A DNA stretch of 64,000 nt, taken from Pseudomonas veronii (GTDB lineage Bacteria; Pseudomonadota; Gammaproteobacteria; Pseudomonadales; Pseudomonadaceae). Position 1 is the first letter of the stretch, and the number at the start of each line of letters is the position of its first letter. The DNA is taken from positions 1-64,000 of the forward strand of contig NZ_JYLL01000021.1 of NCBI RefSeq assembly GCF_001439695.1. The letters are read 5' to 3'. The position numbers and the translations under genes were made by a program. Below the pieces are notes generated by a model. The model was given only the letters and a program-made list of their open reading frames with translations, had not been told where the DNA came from and made no database searches. Positions 51,865 through 60,367 of the stretch are shown here, piece after piece.

Positions 51865-54800
51865 ATGCCCAGATTGCCGACCGTGCTTTTGCTGTCGCTG
51901 CTGACCTGGACCGCAACGGCTGGCGCCTTGACTCTCACGGAGGATGAGCGTGGCTGGTTGGCGGACCATCAGGAGCTGCGCCTGGGGGTGGATGCCTCCT
52001 GGCCGCCCTTCGAATACCGCGACGAGAACGGACGCTACCAAGGCTTGGCGGCGGATTACGTGCGCCTGATCCAAGACCGCCTGGGCGTCCGGATCAAGCT
52101 GATCGAGCCGGTGAACTGGAGCGCCGTCCTCGAACAGGCCCGCAACAACCAGCTCGACCTGCTGCCGGGCATCATGTCCACCCCCGAGCGCCAGGCCTAC
52201 ATGGCGTTCACGCGGCCTTACCTGGACTTCCCCATCGTCATCCTCGCCCATGAAGGCGGTGCGCAACCGCACAACCTGAAGGACCTCTATGGGTTGAAGA
52301 TTGCCGTGGTGGAGAACTACGCGCCCCATGAATTGCTGCGCACCCACCACCCCGACCTCAACCTGGTGGCCTTGCCGAATGTCAGCTCGACCCTGCAGGC
52401 GCTGGCCACCGATGAAGTGGACGCAGTAGTCGGCGACCTGGCTTCGAGCGTATGGAGCCTGCGCCAACTCAAGCTCGATGGCTTGTACGTCAGCGGTGAA
52501 ACGCCCTACCGCTACCAACTGGCGATGGGCGTGCCTCGTGAAAACAAAATGCTGGTAGGGATTCTGGACAAGGTCCTCGCCGACCTCAGCCCGGACGAAA
52601 CGCAAGCGATCCAGCGACACTGGGTCGGCAGCCTCACCGATCACCACACGTTCTGGACGGATCTGCTGACGTATGGCCTGCCCACGGTACTGCTGCTGAG
52701 CAGCGTATTGGTCGTCGTGATTCGGATCAATCGTCGGCTCAGTTCAGAAATTTCCCGCCGCGTCGCCCTCGAGCAGGAACTGCGCAGCAGCGAATATCAC
52801 TATCGCGGCCTGGTGGAGAGCTTGTCCGCCATTGCCTGGGAAGCCAGCATTAGCGATTTCACCTACAGTTACGTGTCGCCGCATGCCGAAGAACTGCTCG
52901 GTTACCCCCGCGCCCATTGGCTGATTCCAGGCTTCTGGCGCAGCATCATTCACCCCGCCGACCTGACGCGCACCGAAGCCTATTGCTACCGCGAAACCCG
53001 CGCCAGCCGTGATCACAGCGTCGATTACCGGGTGATCACCGCCGACGGCCGTTGCCTGTGGGTACGCGATATTGTCAGCCTGATCGAACACGGCCATGAA
53101 CCGGTACTCCGTGGCTTGATGATCGACATCAGTGACGCCAAGCGCACGGAAGAGGCGCTGCAATTGTCCGAGCAAAAATTTGCCTCGGTGTTCCAACAGT
53201 GCCCAGACATTCTGGTGATCGCACGAATGTCCGACGGCTGCCTGTTGGAGGTCAACAAAGCGTTCGAGGACCAGGTGGGCCTGAAGGCCGAAGACGTGAT
53301 CGGTAAAACCGCTACTTCGCTGAATATCTGGGGTATCCCGGGCATCGGCCCGGACCTGCTGCAACGGCTGCAGACCACCAGCATCCGCAACCTGGAAATG
53401 CGCTTTCTGCGCAGCAACGGCCAAGCCTTTACCGGGCTGATTTCCGCCGAACCGTTCCAACTCGACACGACCGAAGCCCTGGTAGTTGTGGTGCGAGACA
53501 TCACCCAGCTCAAGGAAACCCAGCAACAGCTGCAAACCTCCGAAGAGAAATTCGCCAAGGCCTTCCATGCCTCGCCCGACGGTTTGCTTTTGAGCCGTCA
53601 GAGCGATGGCCAACTGATCGAGGTCAACGAAGGGTTCAGCCGCATTACCGGCATCGCCAGCGTGAGTTCCCTCGACCAGTCAACCCTGGACCTGGGCATC
53701 TGGGTCGACCTCAACGAACGCAAACACATGCTGGAGCTGCTGCAACGCGACGGGTTTGTCCGCGATTTCATCTGCCATATCCGCCGCAGCGACGGGCAGA
53801 TCCGGCTGTGCGAGTTGTCCAGCCGCCCACTGCCCATCGGCGATGACGACTGCATGCTGACCATCGCTCGGGACATTACCGAGCGCCAACAGATGCAGGA
53901 AAAACTGCAACAGGCCGCTACCGTCTTCGAAAGCACCGCCGAAGGCGTGTTGATCACCGACACCCGGCAAAACATCAGCGCCGTGAACCGCGCCTTCAGC
54001 GAGATCACCGGCTACAGCGAAGCCGAAGCCCTCGGCCACACCCCGCGCCTGCTCGCCTCCGGCCTGCATGACAGCGCATTCTATGCCGCGATGTGGCACC
54101 AGTTGACCACTCACGGGCATTGGCAGGGCGAGATCTCCAACCGTCGCAAGAACGGCGAGGTCTACCCCAGTTGGCTGACCATCAGCGCCGTGCGCAACCG
54201 CGACCAGCCGATCACGCACTTCGTCGCGGTGTTTGCCGACATCTCCAGCCTCAAACACGCCCAGGCCCGCCTCGACTACCAGGCCCATCACGACCCGCTG
54301 ACCGGCCTGCCCAACCGCACCCTGTTTGAAAACCGGCTACAGGCCGCGCTCAACAATCAACAGGAGAGCGGCCACCAGGGCGCCGTGCTGTTCCTCGACC
54401 TGGATCGCTTCAAACACATCAACGACAGCCTCGGCCACCCGATCGGCGACCTGCTGCTCCAGAACATCGCCGTGCGCCTCAAGGAGCAACTGCGCGACAT
54501 CGACACCGTCGCCCGCCTGGGCGGCGACGAGTTCATCATCCTCCTGCCCGGCCTGCAGCAAGCCAGCGACGCCCAGCACCTGGCCAATAAACTGCTGGCC
54601 TGCTTCACCCCGCCGTTCCAGGCGGGTGAGCACGAGTTTTTTATCAGCGCCAGCATCGGCACCAGCCTGTACCCCCAGGACGGCATGGACGTCGCCACCC
54701 TGGTCAAAAACGCCGACGCCGCGATGTACCGCTCCAAGGCCAAGGGCCGCAACCGCGTCGAAGGCTACACCCGCGACCTGACCGCCCAGGCCAAAGAACG

Positions 54801-55608
54801 CGTGGCGCTGGAACATGAACTGCGCCGGGCCATCGAACGCGATGAGCTGAGCCTGTATTACCAACCCAAACGGAGCCTGGAGACCCAGGAACTGATCGGC
54901 GCCGAAGCGCTGATCCGCTGGCACCACCCGACCTTCGGCGACGTACCGCCCGAACACTTCATCGCCCTGGCCGAAGAGAACGGCATGATCCTGCAGATCG
55001 GCGATTGGGTCCTGGAGCAGGCCTGCCAACAAATGCACGCCTGGCAAACCGTCTTCGATCACTTCGGCCCGCTGTCAGTCAACCTCGCCGGCGCACAACT
55101 GCGCCAGCCCAACCTGCTGTCACGCATCGAACAGCTACTGCGCGATTACCGCCTCGAACCCGGCTGCCTGCAACTGGAGATCACCGAAAACTTCATCATG
55201 AGCCAGGCCGAAGAAGCGCTGGACGTGCTGCACCAACTCAAACGCCTGGGCGTACAACTGGCGATCGATGATTTCGGCACCGGCTATTCATCCCTCAGCT
55301 ACCTCAAGCGCCTGCCCCTGGACTTCCTGAAAATCGACCAATCCTTCATCCGCGGCCTGCCCGACGACCCCCACGACGTGGCGATCGTGCGCGCCATCAT
55401 TGCCCTGGGCCACAGCATGCAATTCACCATCATCGCCGAAGGCGTAGAGACCCCCGCACAACAAACCTTCCTCGCCGCCGAGGGCTGCGAACAGATGCAA
55501 GGCTACATCGTCAGCCTGCCCCTGCCCCCGGAGCTTTTTGCCGCGACGTTTCTTCGTATGAGGGTTCAGGATTTTTCGGATAGCACAGCGGAGAAACCAT
55601 CGCTATAA
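51865..55608 (+). CDS. rmcA: Bifunctional diguanylate cyclase/phosphodiesterase, RmcA-like
   Basis: Makes and/or breaks c-di-GMP, the biofilm signal. The 1247-residue protein has a signal peptide, a periplasmic SBP_bac_3 domain (about 30-255), a membrane helix near 270-292, a series of PAS domains from about 310 to 810, GGDEF at 886-890 and EAL at 1014-1016. Both catalytic motifs are intact. Position after rpoD and length match P. aeruginosa RmcA (PA0575), which tunes c-di-GMP by redox state. The end of the gene overlaps the promoter of the next tRNA. Confidence 0.9.
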   Translation: MPRLPTVLLLSLLTWTATAGALTLTEDERGWLADHQELRLGVDASWPPFEYRDENGRYQGLAADYVRLIQDRLGVRIKLIEPVNWSAVLEQARNNQLDLLPGIMSTPERQAYMAFTRPYLDFPIVILAHEGGAQPHNLKDLYGLKIAVVENYAPHELLRTHHPDLNLVALPNVSSTLQALATDEVDAVVGDLASSVWSLRQLKLDGLYVSGETPYRYQLAMGVPRENKMLVGILDKVLADLSPDETQAIQRHWVGSLTDHHTFWTDLLTYGLPTVLLLSSVLVVVIRINRRLSSEISRRVALEQELRSSEYHYRGLVESLSAIAWEASISDFTYSYVSPHAEELLGYPRAHWLIPGFWRSIIHPADLTRTEAYCYRETRASRDHSVDYRVITADGRCLWVRDIVSLIEHGHEPVLRGLMIDISDAKRTEEALQLSEQKFASVFQQCPDILVIARMSDGCLLEVNKAFEDQVGLKAEDVIGKTATSLNIWGIPGIGPDLLQRLQTTSIRNLEMRFLRSNGQAFTGLISAEPFQLDTTEALVVVVRDITQLKETQQQLQTSEEKFAKAFHASPDGLLLSRQSDGQLIEVNEGFSRITGIASVSSLDQSTLDLGIWVDLNERKHMLELLQRDGFVRDFICHIRRSDGQIRLCELSSRPLPIGDDDCMLTIARDITERQQMQEKLQQAATVFESTAEGVLITDTRQNISAVNRAFSEITGYSEAEALGHTPRLLASGLHDSAFYAAMWHQLTTHGHWQGEISNRRKNGEVYPSWLTISAVRNRDQPITHFVAVFADISSLKHAQARLDYQAHHDPLTGLPNRTLFENRLQAALNNQQESGHQGAVLFLDLDRFKHINDSLGHPIGDLLLQNIAVRLKEQLRDIDTVARLGGDEFIILLPGLQQASDAQHLANKLLACFTPPFQAGEHEFFISASIGTSLYPQDGMDVATLVKNADAAMYRSKAKGRNRVEGYTRDLTAQAKERVALEHELRRAIERDELSLYYQPKRSLETQELIGAEALIRWHHPTFGDVPPEHFIALAEENGMILQIGDWVLEQACQQMHAWQTVFDHFGPLSVNLAGAQLRQPNLLSRIEQLLRDYRLEPGCLQLEITENFIMSQAEEALDVLHQLKRLGVQLAIDDFGTGYSSLSYLKRLPLDFLKIDQSFIRGLPDDPHDVAIVRAIIALGHSMQFTIIAEGVETPAQQTFLAAEGCEQMQGYIVSLPLPPELFAATFLRMRVQDFSDSTAEKPSL

Positions 55609-55609
55609 T
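55604..55609 (+). promoter_or_regulatory. tRNA promoter -10 box overlapping the rmcA stop
   Basis: A perfect TATAAT spans the last codons of rmcA (TAA stop inside it), 14 bp before the tRNA. A -35 match at 16-18 bp is poor, but the short distance to the tRNA 5' end is typical. Confidence 0.5.
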
Positions 55610-55623
55610 CCGCGACCTGTTAA

Positions 55624-55700
55624 GGGCCTATAGCTCAGTTGGTCAGAGCAGAGGACTCATAATCCTTTGGTCCACGGTTCAAGTCCGTGTGGGCCCACCA
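55624..55700 (+). tRNA. tRNA with CAU anticodon, probably tRNA-Ile2 (lysidine-modified) rather than tRNA-Met
   Basis: A full 77-base cloverleaf with encoded CCA. Acceptor arms GGGCCTA/TGGGCCC, D-loop AGCTCAGTTGGTCAGAGC, anticodon loop CTCATAA and T-loop GGTTCAAGTCC. The C4-G69 and C5-G68 acceptor pairs are those that TilS uses in E. coli tRNA-Ile2, and the variable and T-arm region resembles E. coli ileX. Annotators often call this gene tRNA-Met. Confidence 0.9.
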
Positions 55701-55705
55701 ATTCG

Positions 55706-55728
55706 AAAGCCGCGCATTGCGCGGCTTT
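55706..55728 (+). terminator. tRNA terminator
   Basis: A 10 bp perfect stem AAAGCCGCGC/GCGCGGCTTT with a 3-base loop, followed by TG and TG-rich DNA. Its A-rich left side may also serve the convergent VOC gene. Confidence 0.88.
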
Positions 55729-55774
55729 TGTGTGTCTGTCGCTGCCGTTTTAGCCAGCGCCCTCGCCCTCAGGC

Positions 55775-56200
55775 TCACGTCGCAAACAACTGCCCGATAT
55801 CCCGGAACGCCTTGAACTCCAACGCGTTACCGCAGGGGTCAAACAAAAACAGTGTCGCCTGCTCCCCCACTTGGCCTTTGAAGCGAATGTGCGGTTCCAG
55901 CACGAACGCGGTCTGCCGTGCCTGCAAGCGCGCCGCCAGGGCATGCCAGTCGTCCCAGCTCAATACCACGCCGAAATGCGGCACGGGGACGTCGTGGCCG
56001 TCGACTGCGTTGGTGTGCGCCGCAGCCTGGGAGGCTGTTTTGGGGTGTTCATGAATCACCAGTTGATGGCCGAAGAAGTTGAAGTCGACCCAGTGGTCGC
56101 TGGAGCGCCCCTCTTGCAGGCCGAACACGTCAGCGTAGAAATGCCGGGCAGCGGCCAGGTCGAATACCGGAATGGCCAAGTGAAAAGGTGCCAGTGTCAT
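55775..56200 (-). CDS. VOC family protein (glyoxalase/bleomycin resistance fold)
   Basis: A 141-residue vicinal-oxygen-chelate protein with two beta-alpha-beta-beta-beta modules. PFHLAIPVFDLAAARHFYADVFG starts the first and VLSWDDWHAL the second, with metal-type residues His (N-terminal), HQLVIHEH and the C-terminal Glu in NALEFKAF. Family members bind small molecules or are dioxygenases; no substrate is seen. Divergent from the LysR gene. Confidence 0.85.
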   Translation of the reverse strand: MTLAPFHLAIPVFDLAAARHFYADVFGLQEGRSSDHWVDFNFFGHQLVIHEHPKTASQAAAHTNAVDGHDVPVPHFGVVLSWDDWHALAARLQARQTAFVLEPHIRFKGQVGEQATLFLFDPCGNALEFKAFRDIGQLFAT

Positions 56201-56313
56201 CAGGTCAAACCTCTGCGGGTCGTGGAGAGGCTCGAGTTTAGCCTTGCTGCTGGCGATGAAAAGACGATAGTTTTTGCGCCGAGCTCAAATAATTTCGATG
56301 AGTTGAGGCGCCC

Positions 56314-57183
56314 ATGCTGCGTGAATTGAAGACCTTTATCGCGGTAACGCGCCACGGTACGTTCGCCGCGACGGGCATGCATATCGGGCTGACGCAATCG
56401 GCGGTCAGTGCGCAGATTCGTCAACTGGAGCAGGCGCTCGGGGTGGCGTTGTTCGACCGCACCGGGCGCCAGGCTACGCTGAATGCCGCAGGCGTTCGCG
56501 CCTTGCCGCTGGCCAAGGAGATTCTGGAGACGTTCAACCGCATGGCAGTGCCGGTGGAGGCCAATGAATACCGGGGCGAGCTGAAAGTCGGGGCGATCAG
56601 CACTGCGCAGACCGGGTTGTTGCCCCAGGCCCTGGTCCGGTTACGTCAGGCCGCGCCGACCGTGGAATGCAAGTTGGTGCCCGGCGTGTCCCTGGAACTG
56701 CTGAGCCAGGTGGACGCCGGCGAGTTGGACTCGGCGATTATCATTCGACCGCCTTTTGACTTGCCTAAGGAGCTGCACGTACAGGTGCTGCGCAAGGAGC
56801 CTTTTGCGCTGATCGTGCCGCATGCACTGGCAGGCGATGACCCCTTGCAGTTGCTCGGCAGCCAGCCCCATGTGCGCTACGACCGGGCGTCGTTTGGCGG
56901 TCGATTGGTCAGCCGGTTTCTGCGCGAGCAGAAGCTCGAGGTGCAGGTGGCGCTAGAGTTGGATGAGCTGGAAGCCATCGTCAAGATGGTCGAGTGTGGC
57001 CTGGGGGTGTCGCTGATTCCTCAGGCGGGGCTGTGGCTCGAACGCTCGCCCCAGGTACGAATTATTCCGCTAGGCCATCTGACCTTTTACCGGGAGATCA
57101 TCCTGCTCAGTCGCTACAACCACCGCAACCTGCCCGTGCCGCAACTGTTTGCCCGCTGTCTGTTGGCTGACGCAAGCCTGTAA
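56314..57183 (+). CDS. LysR family transcriptional regulator
   Basis: A 289-residue LTTR. The N-terminal helix-turn-helix (FAATGMHIGLTQSAVSAQIR) is followed by the usual linker helix and a type 2 periplasmic-binding-like effector domain. It may regulate the divergent VOC gene, with which it shares a 113 bp gap. No effector can be inferred. Confidence 0.9.
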   Translation: MLRELKTFIAVTRHGTFAATGMHIGLTQSAVSAQIRQLEQALGVALFDRTGRQATLNAAGVRALPLAKEILETFNRMAVPVEANEYRGELKVGAISTAQTGLLPQALVRLRQAAPTVECKLVPGVSLELLSQVDAGELDSAIIIRPPFDLPKELHVQVLRKEPFALIVPHALAGDDPLQLLGSQPHVRYDRASFGGRLVSRFLREQKLEVQVALELDELEAIVKMVECGLGVSLIPQAGLWLERSPQVRIIPLGHLTFYREIILLSRYNHRNLPVPQLFARCLLADASL

Positions 57184-57218
57184 CATATGCCCCCTATCCG
57201 TCCGCACCGGAGCTGCCC

Positions 57219-57665
57219 TTGCCTGTCCTCGATGAAATCGACCGCCAACTGATCTCCGCATTGCAGATCAATGCCCGTGAAAGCGTCGCCATGCTGGCAC
57301 GGCAACTCGGCATTGCGCGCACCACGGTGACGTCGCGCCTGGCTCGTCTGGAGAAAACCCAGGTGATTACCGGTTATGGCGTGCGCCTCGGCCAGCGTGT
57401 GGTGGATGGCGGGCTGCAGGCGTATGTCGGCATCACCGTGCAGGCGCGCTCGGGCAAGGACGTGCTGCGCAAGCTCAGCGCCATGGCCCAGGTTCAGCAA
57501 CTGTGCGCGGTGAGCGGCGAGTTCGATTACGTGGCATGGCTGCGCACCGATTCGCCAGAACAGCTCGATCAATTGCTGGACCAGATCGGCAGCGTCGACG
57601 GCGTGGAAAAAACCACCACATCGATCATCCTCAGCAACAAACTCGATCGCAGACAACCAATCTGA
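57219..57665 (+). CDS. Lrp/AsnC family transcriptional regulator
   Basis: A 148-residue feast/famine regulator. An N-terminal HTH (residues 5-60, ESVAMLARQLGIARTTVTSRL) is joined to a RAM domain (about 70-140). It starts at TTG with GGAG 8 bp upstream; no ATG is in frame nearby. It lies 144 bp before davBA on the same strand. In P. putida an AsnC-type gene sits at the same place, so it probably controls lysine breakdown by davBA. Confidence 0.88.
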   Translation: MPVLDEIDRQLISALQINARESVAMLARQLGIARTTVTSRLARLEKTQVITGYGVRLGQRVVDGGLQAYVGITVQARSGKDVLRKLSAMAQVQQLCAVSGEFDYVAWLRTDSPEQLDQLLDQIGSVDGVEKTTTSIILSNKLDRRQPI

Positions 57666-57764
57666 CCGCCAACCTCGTCACTTTGACTGAAAACAATTCA
57701 ATTCGACGACACTTTGCGTCTTATTAACGAACGCTACGCTCCCTAAACTGGCTGCCATCTTTTC

Positions 57765-57788
57765 CTATACTCAGCGGGTACGTCCCGC
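57765..57788 (+). promoter_or_regulatory. davB promoter: -10 CTATACT with a start-site hairpin
   Basis: CTATACT (57765-57771) is followed at once by GCGGG-TACGT-CCCGC (57774-57788), so the transcript would begin in or near a hairpin. CTATACT fits sigma-S and sigma-70 promoters alike. A/T-rich DNA upstream (around 57680-57730) could hold Lrp sites. Confidence 0.45.
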
Positions 57789-57809
57789 GAGCCGCTAGTA
57801 AGGTCAGCC

Positions 57810-59513
57810 ATGAGCATTCCGTCCAGCAGCATCAGCAAGACCAATCGCCACCCCGCCGACGGTAAAAAACCGATCACCATCTTCGGCCCGGATTTCCCCT
57901 TTGCGTTTGATGACTGGATCGAACACCCCGCCGGCCTGGGCAGTATTCCGGCCGCCAACCACGGCGCCGAAGTGGCGATCGTCGGCGCCGGGATCGCCGG
58001 CCTGGTGGCCGCCTACGAACTGATGAAGCTGGGCCTCAAGCCCGTGGTGTACGAGGCCTCGAAGATGGGCGGCCGTTTGCGCTCCCAGGCGTTTGAAGGC
58101 GCCGAAGGGATCATCGCCGAGTTGGGCGGCATGCGTTTCCCGGTGTCGTCCACCGCGTTCTACCACTATGTCGACAAGCTCGGCCTGGACACCAAACCCT
58201 TCCCCAACCCGCTGACGCCGGCTTCCGGCAGCACGGTCATCGACCTGGAAGGCCAGACCCACTACGCACAAAAACTGTCCGACTTGCCTGCACTGTTCCA
58301 GGAAGTGGCTGACGCGTGGGCCGACGCCCTGGAAGCCGGCTCGCAGTTCGGCGATATCCAGCAAGCCATTCGCGACCGCGATGTGCCGCGCCTCAAGGCG
58401 CTGTGGAACAAACTCGTGCCGCTGTGGGACGACCGCACCTTCTACGACTTCGTCGCCACCTCCAAGGCCTTTGCCAAGCTGTCCTTCCATCACCGCGAGG
58501 TGTTTGGCCAGGTCGGCTTCGGCACCGGTGGCTGGGATTCGGACTTCCCCAACTCCATGCTGGAAATCTTCCGCGTGGTGATGACCAACTGCGACGACCA
58601 TCAACACCTGGTGGTCGGCGGCGTGGCGCAGGTGCCCATGGGTATCTGGCGCCATGTGCCGGAGCGCTGCGCCCACTGGCCGGCGGGCACCAGCCTGAGT
58701 TCGCTGCACAGCGGCGCGCCACGGGCCGGGGTCAAGCGCATTGCCCACGCGCCCGGCGGCCGTTTCGCCGTGACCGACAACTACGGCGATACCCGCGAAT
58801 ACGCCGCCGTGCTGACCACCTGCCAAAGCTGGCTGCTGACCACCCAGATCGAATGCGACGAGACCCTGTTCTCGCAAAAGATGTGGATGGCCCTGGACCG
58901 CACCCGCTACATGCAATCGTCGAAGACCTTCGTGATGGTCGACCGCCCGTTCTGGAAAGACAAAGACCCGCAAACCGGCCGCGACCTGATGAGCATGACC
59001 CTCACCGATCGCCTGACCCGTGGCACTTACCTGTTCGACAACGGCGACGACAAGCCGGGCGTGATCTGCCTGTCGTACTCGTGGATGAGCGATGCGCTGA
59101 AAATGCTCCCGCAGCCCATCGATAAACGCGTGAAGCTGGCCCTCGACGCACTGAACAAGATCTACCCGAAAGTCGACATCAAGGCGCGCATCATCGGCGA
59201 CCCGATCACCGTGTCCTGGGAAGCCGACCCGCATTTCCTCGGGGCCTTCAAAGGTGCGTTGCCCGGTCACTATCGCTACAACCAGCGGATGTACGCGCAC
59301 TTCATGCAGAAGGATATGCCCGCCGAGCAACGTGGGATTTTTATCGCCGGCGATGACGTATCCTGGACACCGGCCTGGGTCGAAGGCGCGGTGCAAACCT
59401 CATTGAACGCGGTGTGGGGCATCATGACCCACTTCGGCGGCCACACTCACCCAGAGAACCCGGGGCCGGGTGACGTGTTCGATGAAATCGGGCCAATTGC
59501 CCTGGCCGATTAA
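57810..59513 (+). CDS. davB: L-lysine 2-monooxygenase (flavin monoamine oxidase fold)
   Basis: Oxidises L-lysine with O2 to 5-aminopentanamide, CO2 and water. The 567-residue flavoprotein has the FAD loop VAIVGAGIAGLVAAYEL near residue 52, and the conserved GMRFP and FIAGDDVSWTPAWVEGAV segments. Much of the sequence agrees with P. putida DavB as I recall it. davA follows 11 bp later. The N-terminal MSIPSS stretch is a little longer than in DavB. Confidence 0.9.
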   Translation: MSIPSSSISKTNRHPADGKKPITIFGPDFPFAFDDWIEHPAGLGSIPAANHGAEVAIVGAGIAGLVAAYELMKLGLKPVVYEASKMGGRLRSQAFEGAEGIIAELGGMRFPVSSTAFYHYVDKLGLDTKPFPNPLTPASGSTVIDLEGQTHYAQKLSDLPALFQEVADAWADALEAGSQFGDIQQAIRDRDVPRLKALWNKLVPLWDDRTFYDFVATSKAFAKLSFHHREVFGQVGFGTGGWDSDFPNSMLEIFRVVMTNCDDHQHLVVGGVAQVPMGIWRHVPERCAHWPAGTSLSSLHSGAPRAGVKRIAHAPGGRFAVTDNYGDTREYAAVLTTCQSWLLTTQIECDETLFSQKMWMALDRTRYMQSSKTFVMVDRPFWKDKDPQTGRDLMSMTLTDRLTRGTYLFDNGDDKPGVICLSYSWMSDALKMLPQPIDKRVKLALDALNKIYPKVDIKARIIGDPITVSWEADPHFLGAFKGALPGHYRYNQRMYAHFMQKDMPAEQRGIFIAGDDVSWTPAWVEGAVQTSLNAVWGIMTHFGGHTHPENPGPGDVFDEIGPIALAD

Positions 59514-59524
59514 GGAGCCAAGCC

Positions 59525-60319
59525 ATGCGTGTCGCCCTGTACCAATGCCCACCGCTGCCACTGGATGTGGCCGGCAACCTCGAGCGCCTGCACCGACTCG
59601 CGCATGAGGCATCCGGCGCCGACCTGCTGGTGCTGCCGGAGATGTTCCTCACCGGCTACAACATCGGTGCCGAAGCTGTCGGCGCATTGGCCGAGGCGCA
59701 GGATGGCGAGTCGGCGCGAACGATTGCCGAACTGGCGCGAAGTGCCGGGCTGGCAATCCTGTACGGCTACCCGGAGCGCGCCGCGAACGGGCAGATCTAT
59801 AACGCCGTGCAGTTGATCGATGCCCACGGCCAGCGCCTGTGCAACTACCGCAAGACGCACCTGTTCGGCGACCTCGATCATTCGATGTTCAGTGCCGGCG
59901 GCGATGATTTTCCGCTGGTGGAACTCAACGGCTGGAAACTGGGCGTGCTGATCTGTTACGACCTGGAGTTCCCGGAAAACACACGGCGCCTGGCCCTGGC
60001 CGGCGCCGACCTGATCGTGGTGCCCACCGCGAATATGGTGCCGTTCGACTTTGTCGCCGACGTCACCGTGCGGGCGCGGGCTTTCGAGAACCGGTGCTAC
60101 GTGGCCTACGCCAATTACTGCGGGCACGAAGGCGAGATTCAGTATTGCGGGCAAAGCAGCATTGCCGCGCCGGATGGGCAGCGAATCGCCCAGGCCGGCC
60201 TGGATGAAGCCTTGATCGTCGGCACGCTGGAACACCAATCGATTCTCGATGCCCGCGCCGCCAATGACTACCTGCAAGACCGCCGCCCCGAACTGTACGG
60301 CACGCTGCACAAGCCCTGA
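59525..60319 (+). CDS. davA: 5-aminopentanamidase (delta-aminovaleramidase)
   Basis: Hydrolyses 5-aminopentanamide to 5-aminovalerate and ammonia. The 264-residue nitrilase-fold enzyme has the catalytic triad in context: PEMFLTGYN (Glu), YRKTHLFG (Lys) and LICYDLEFPE (Cys). AAGGAGCC precedes the ATG. With davB it turns lysine into 5-aminovalerate, the likely ligand of the agt importer in this window. Confidence 0.9.
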   Translation: MRVALYQCPPLPLDVAGNLERLHRLAHEASGADLLVLPEMFLTGYNIGAEAVGALAEAQDGESARTIAELARSAGLAILYGYPERAANGQIYNAVQLIDAHGQRLCNYRKTHLFGDLDHSMFSAGGDDFPLVELNGWKLGVLICYDLEFPENTRRLALAGADLIVVPTANMVPFDFVADVTVRARAFENRCYVAYANYCGHEGEIQYCGQSSIAAPDGQRIAQAGLDEALIVGTLEHQSILDARAANDYLQDRRPELYGTLHKP

Positions 60320-60367
60320 TCTGGAGGGTTTGCTAGCATAGGCACTTCCCTCGTATCGGAAGTGCCC

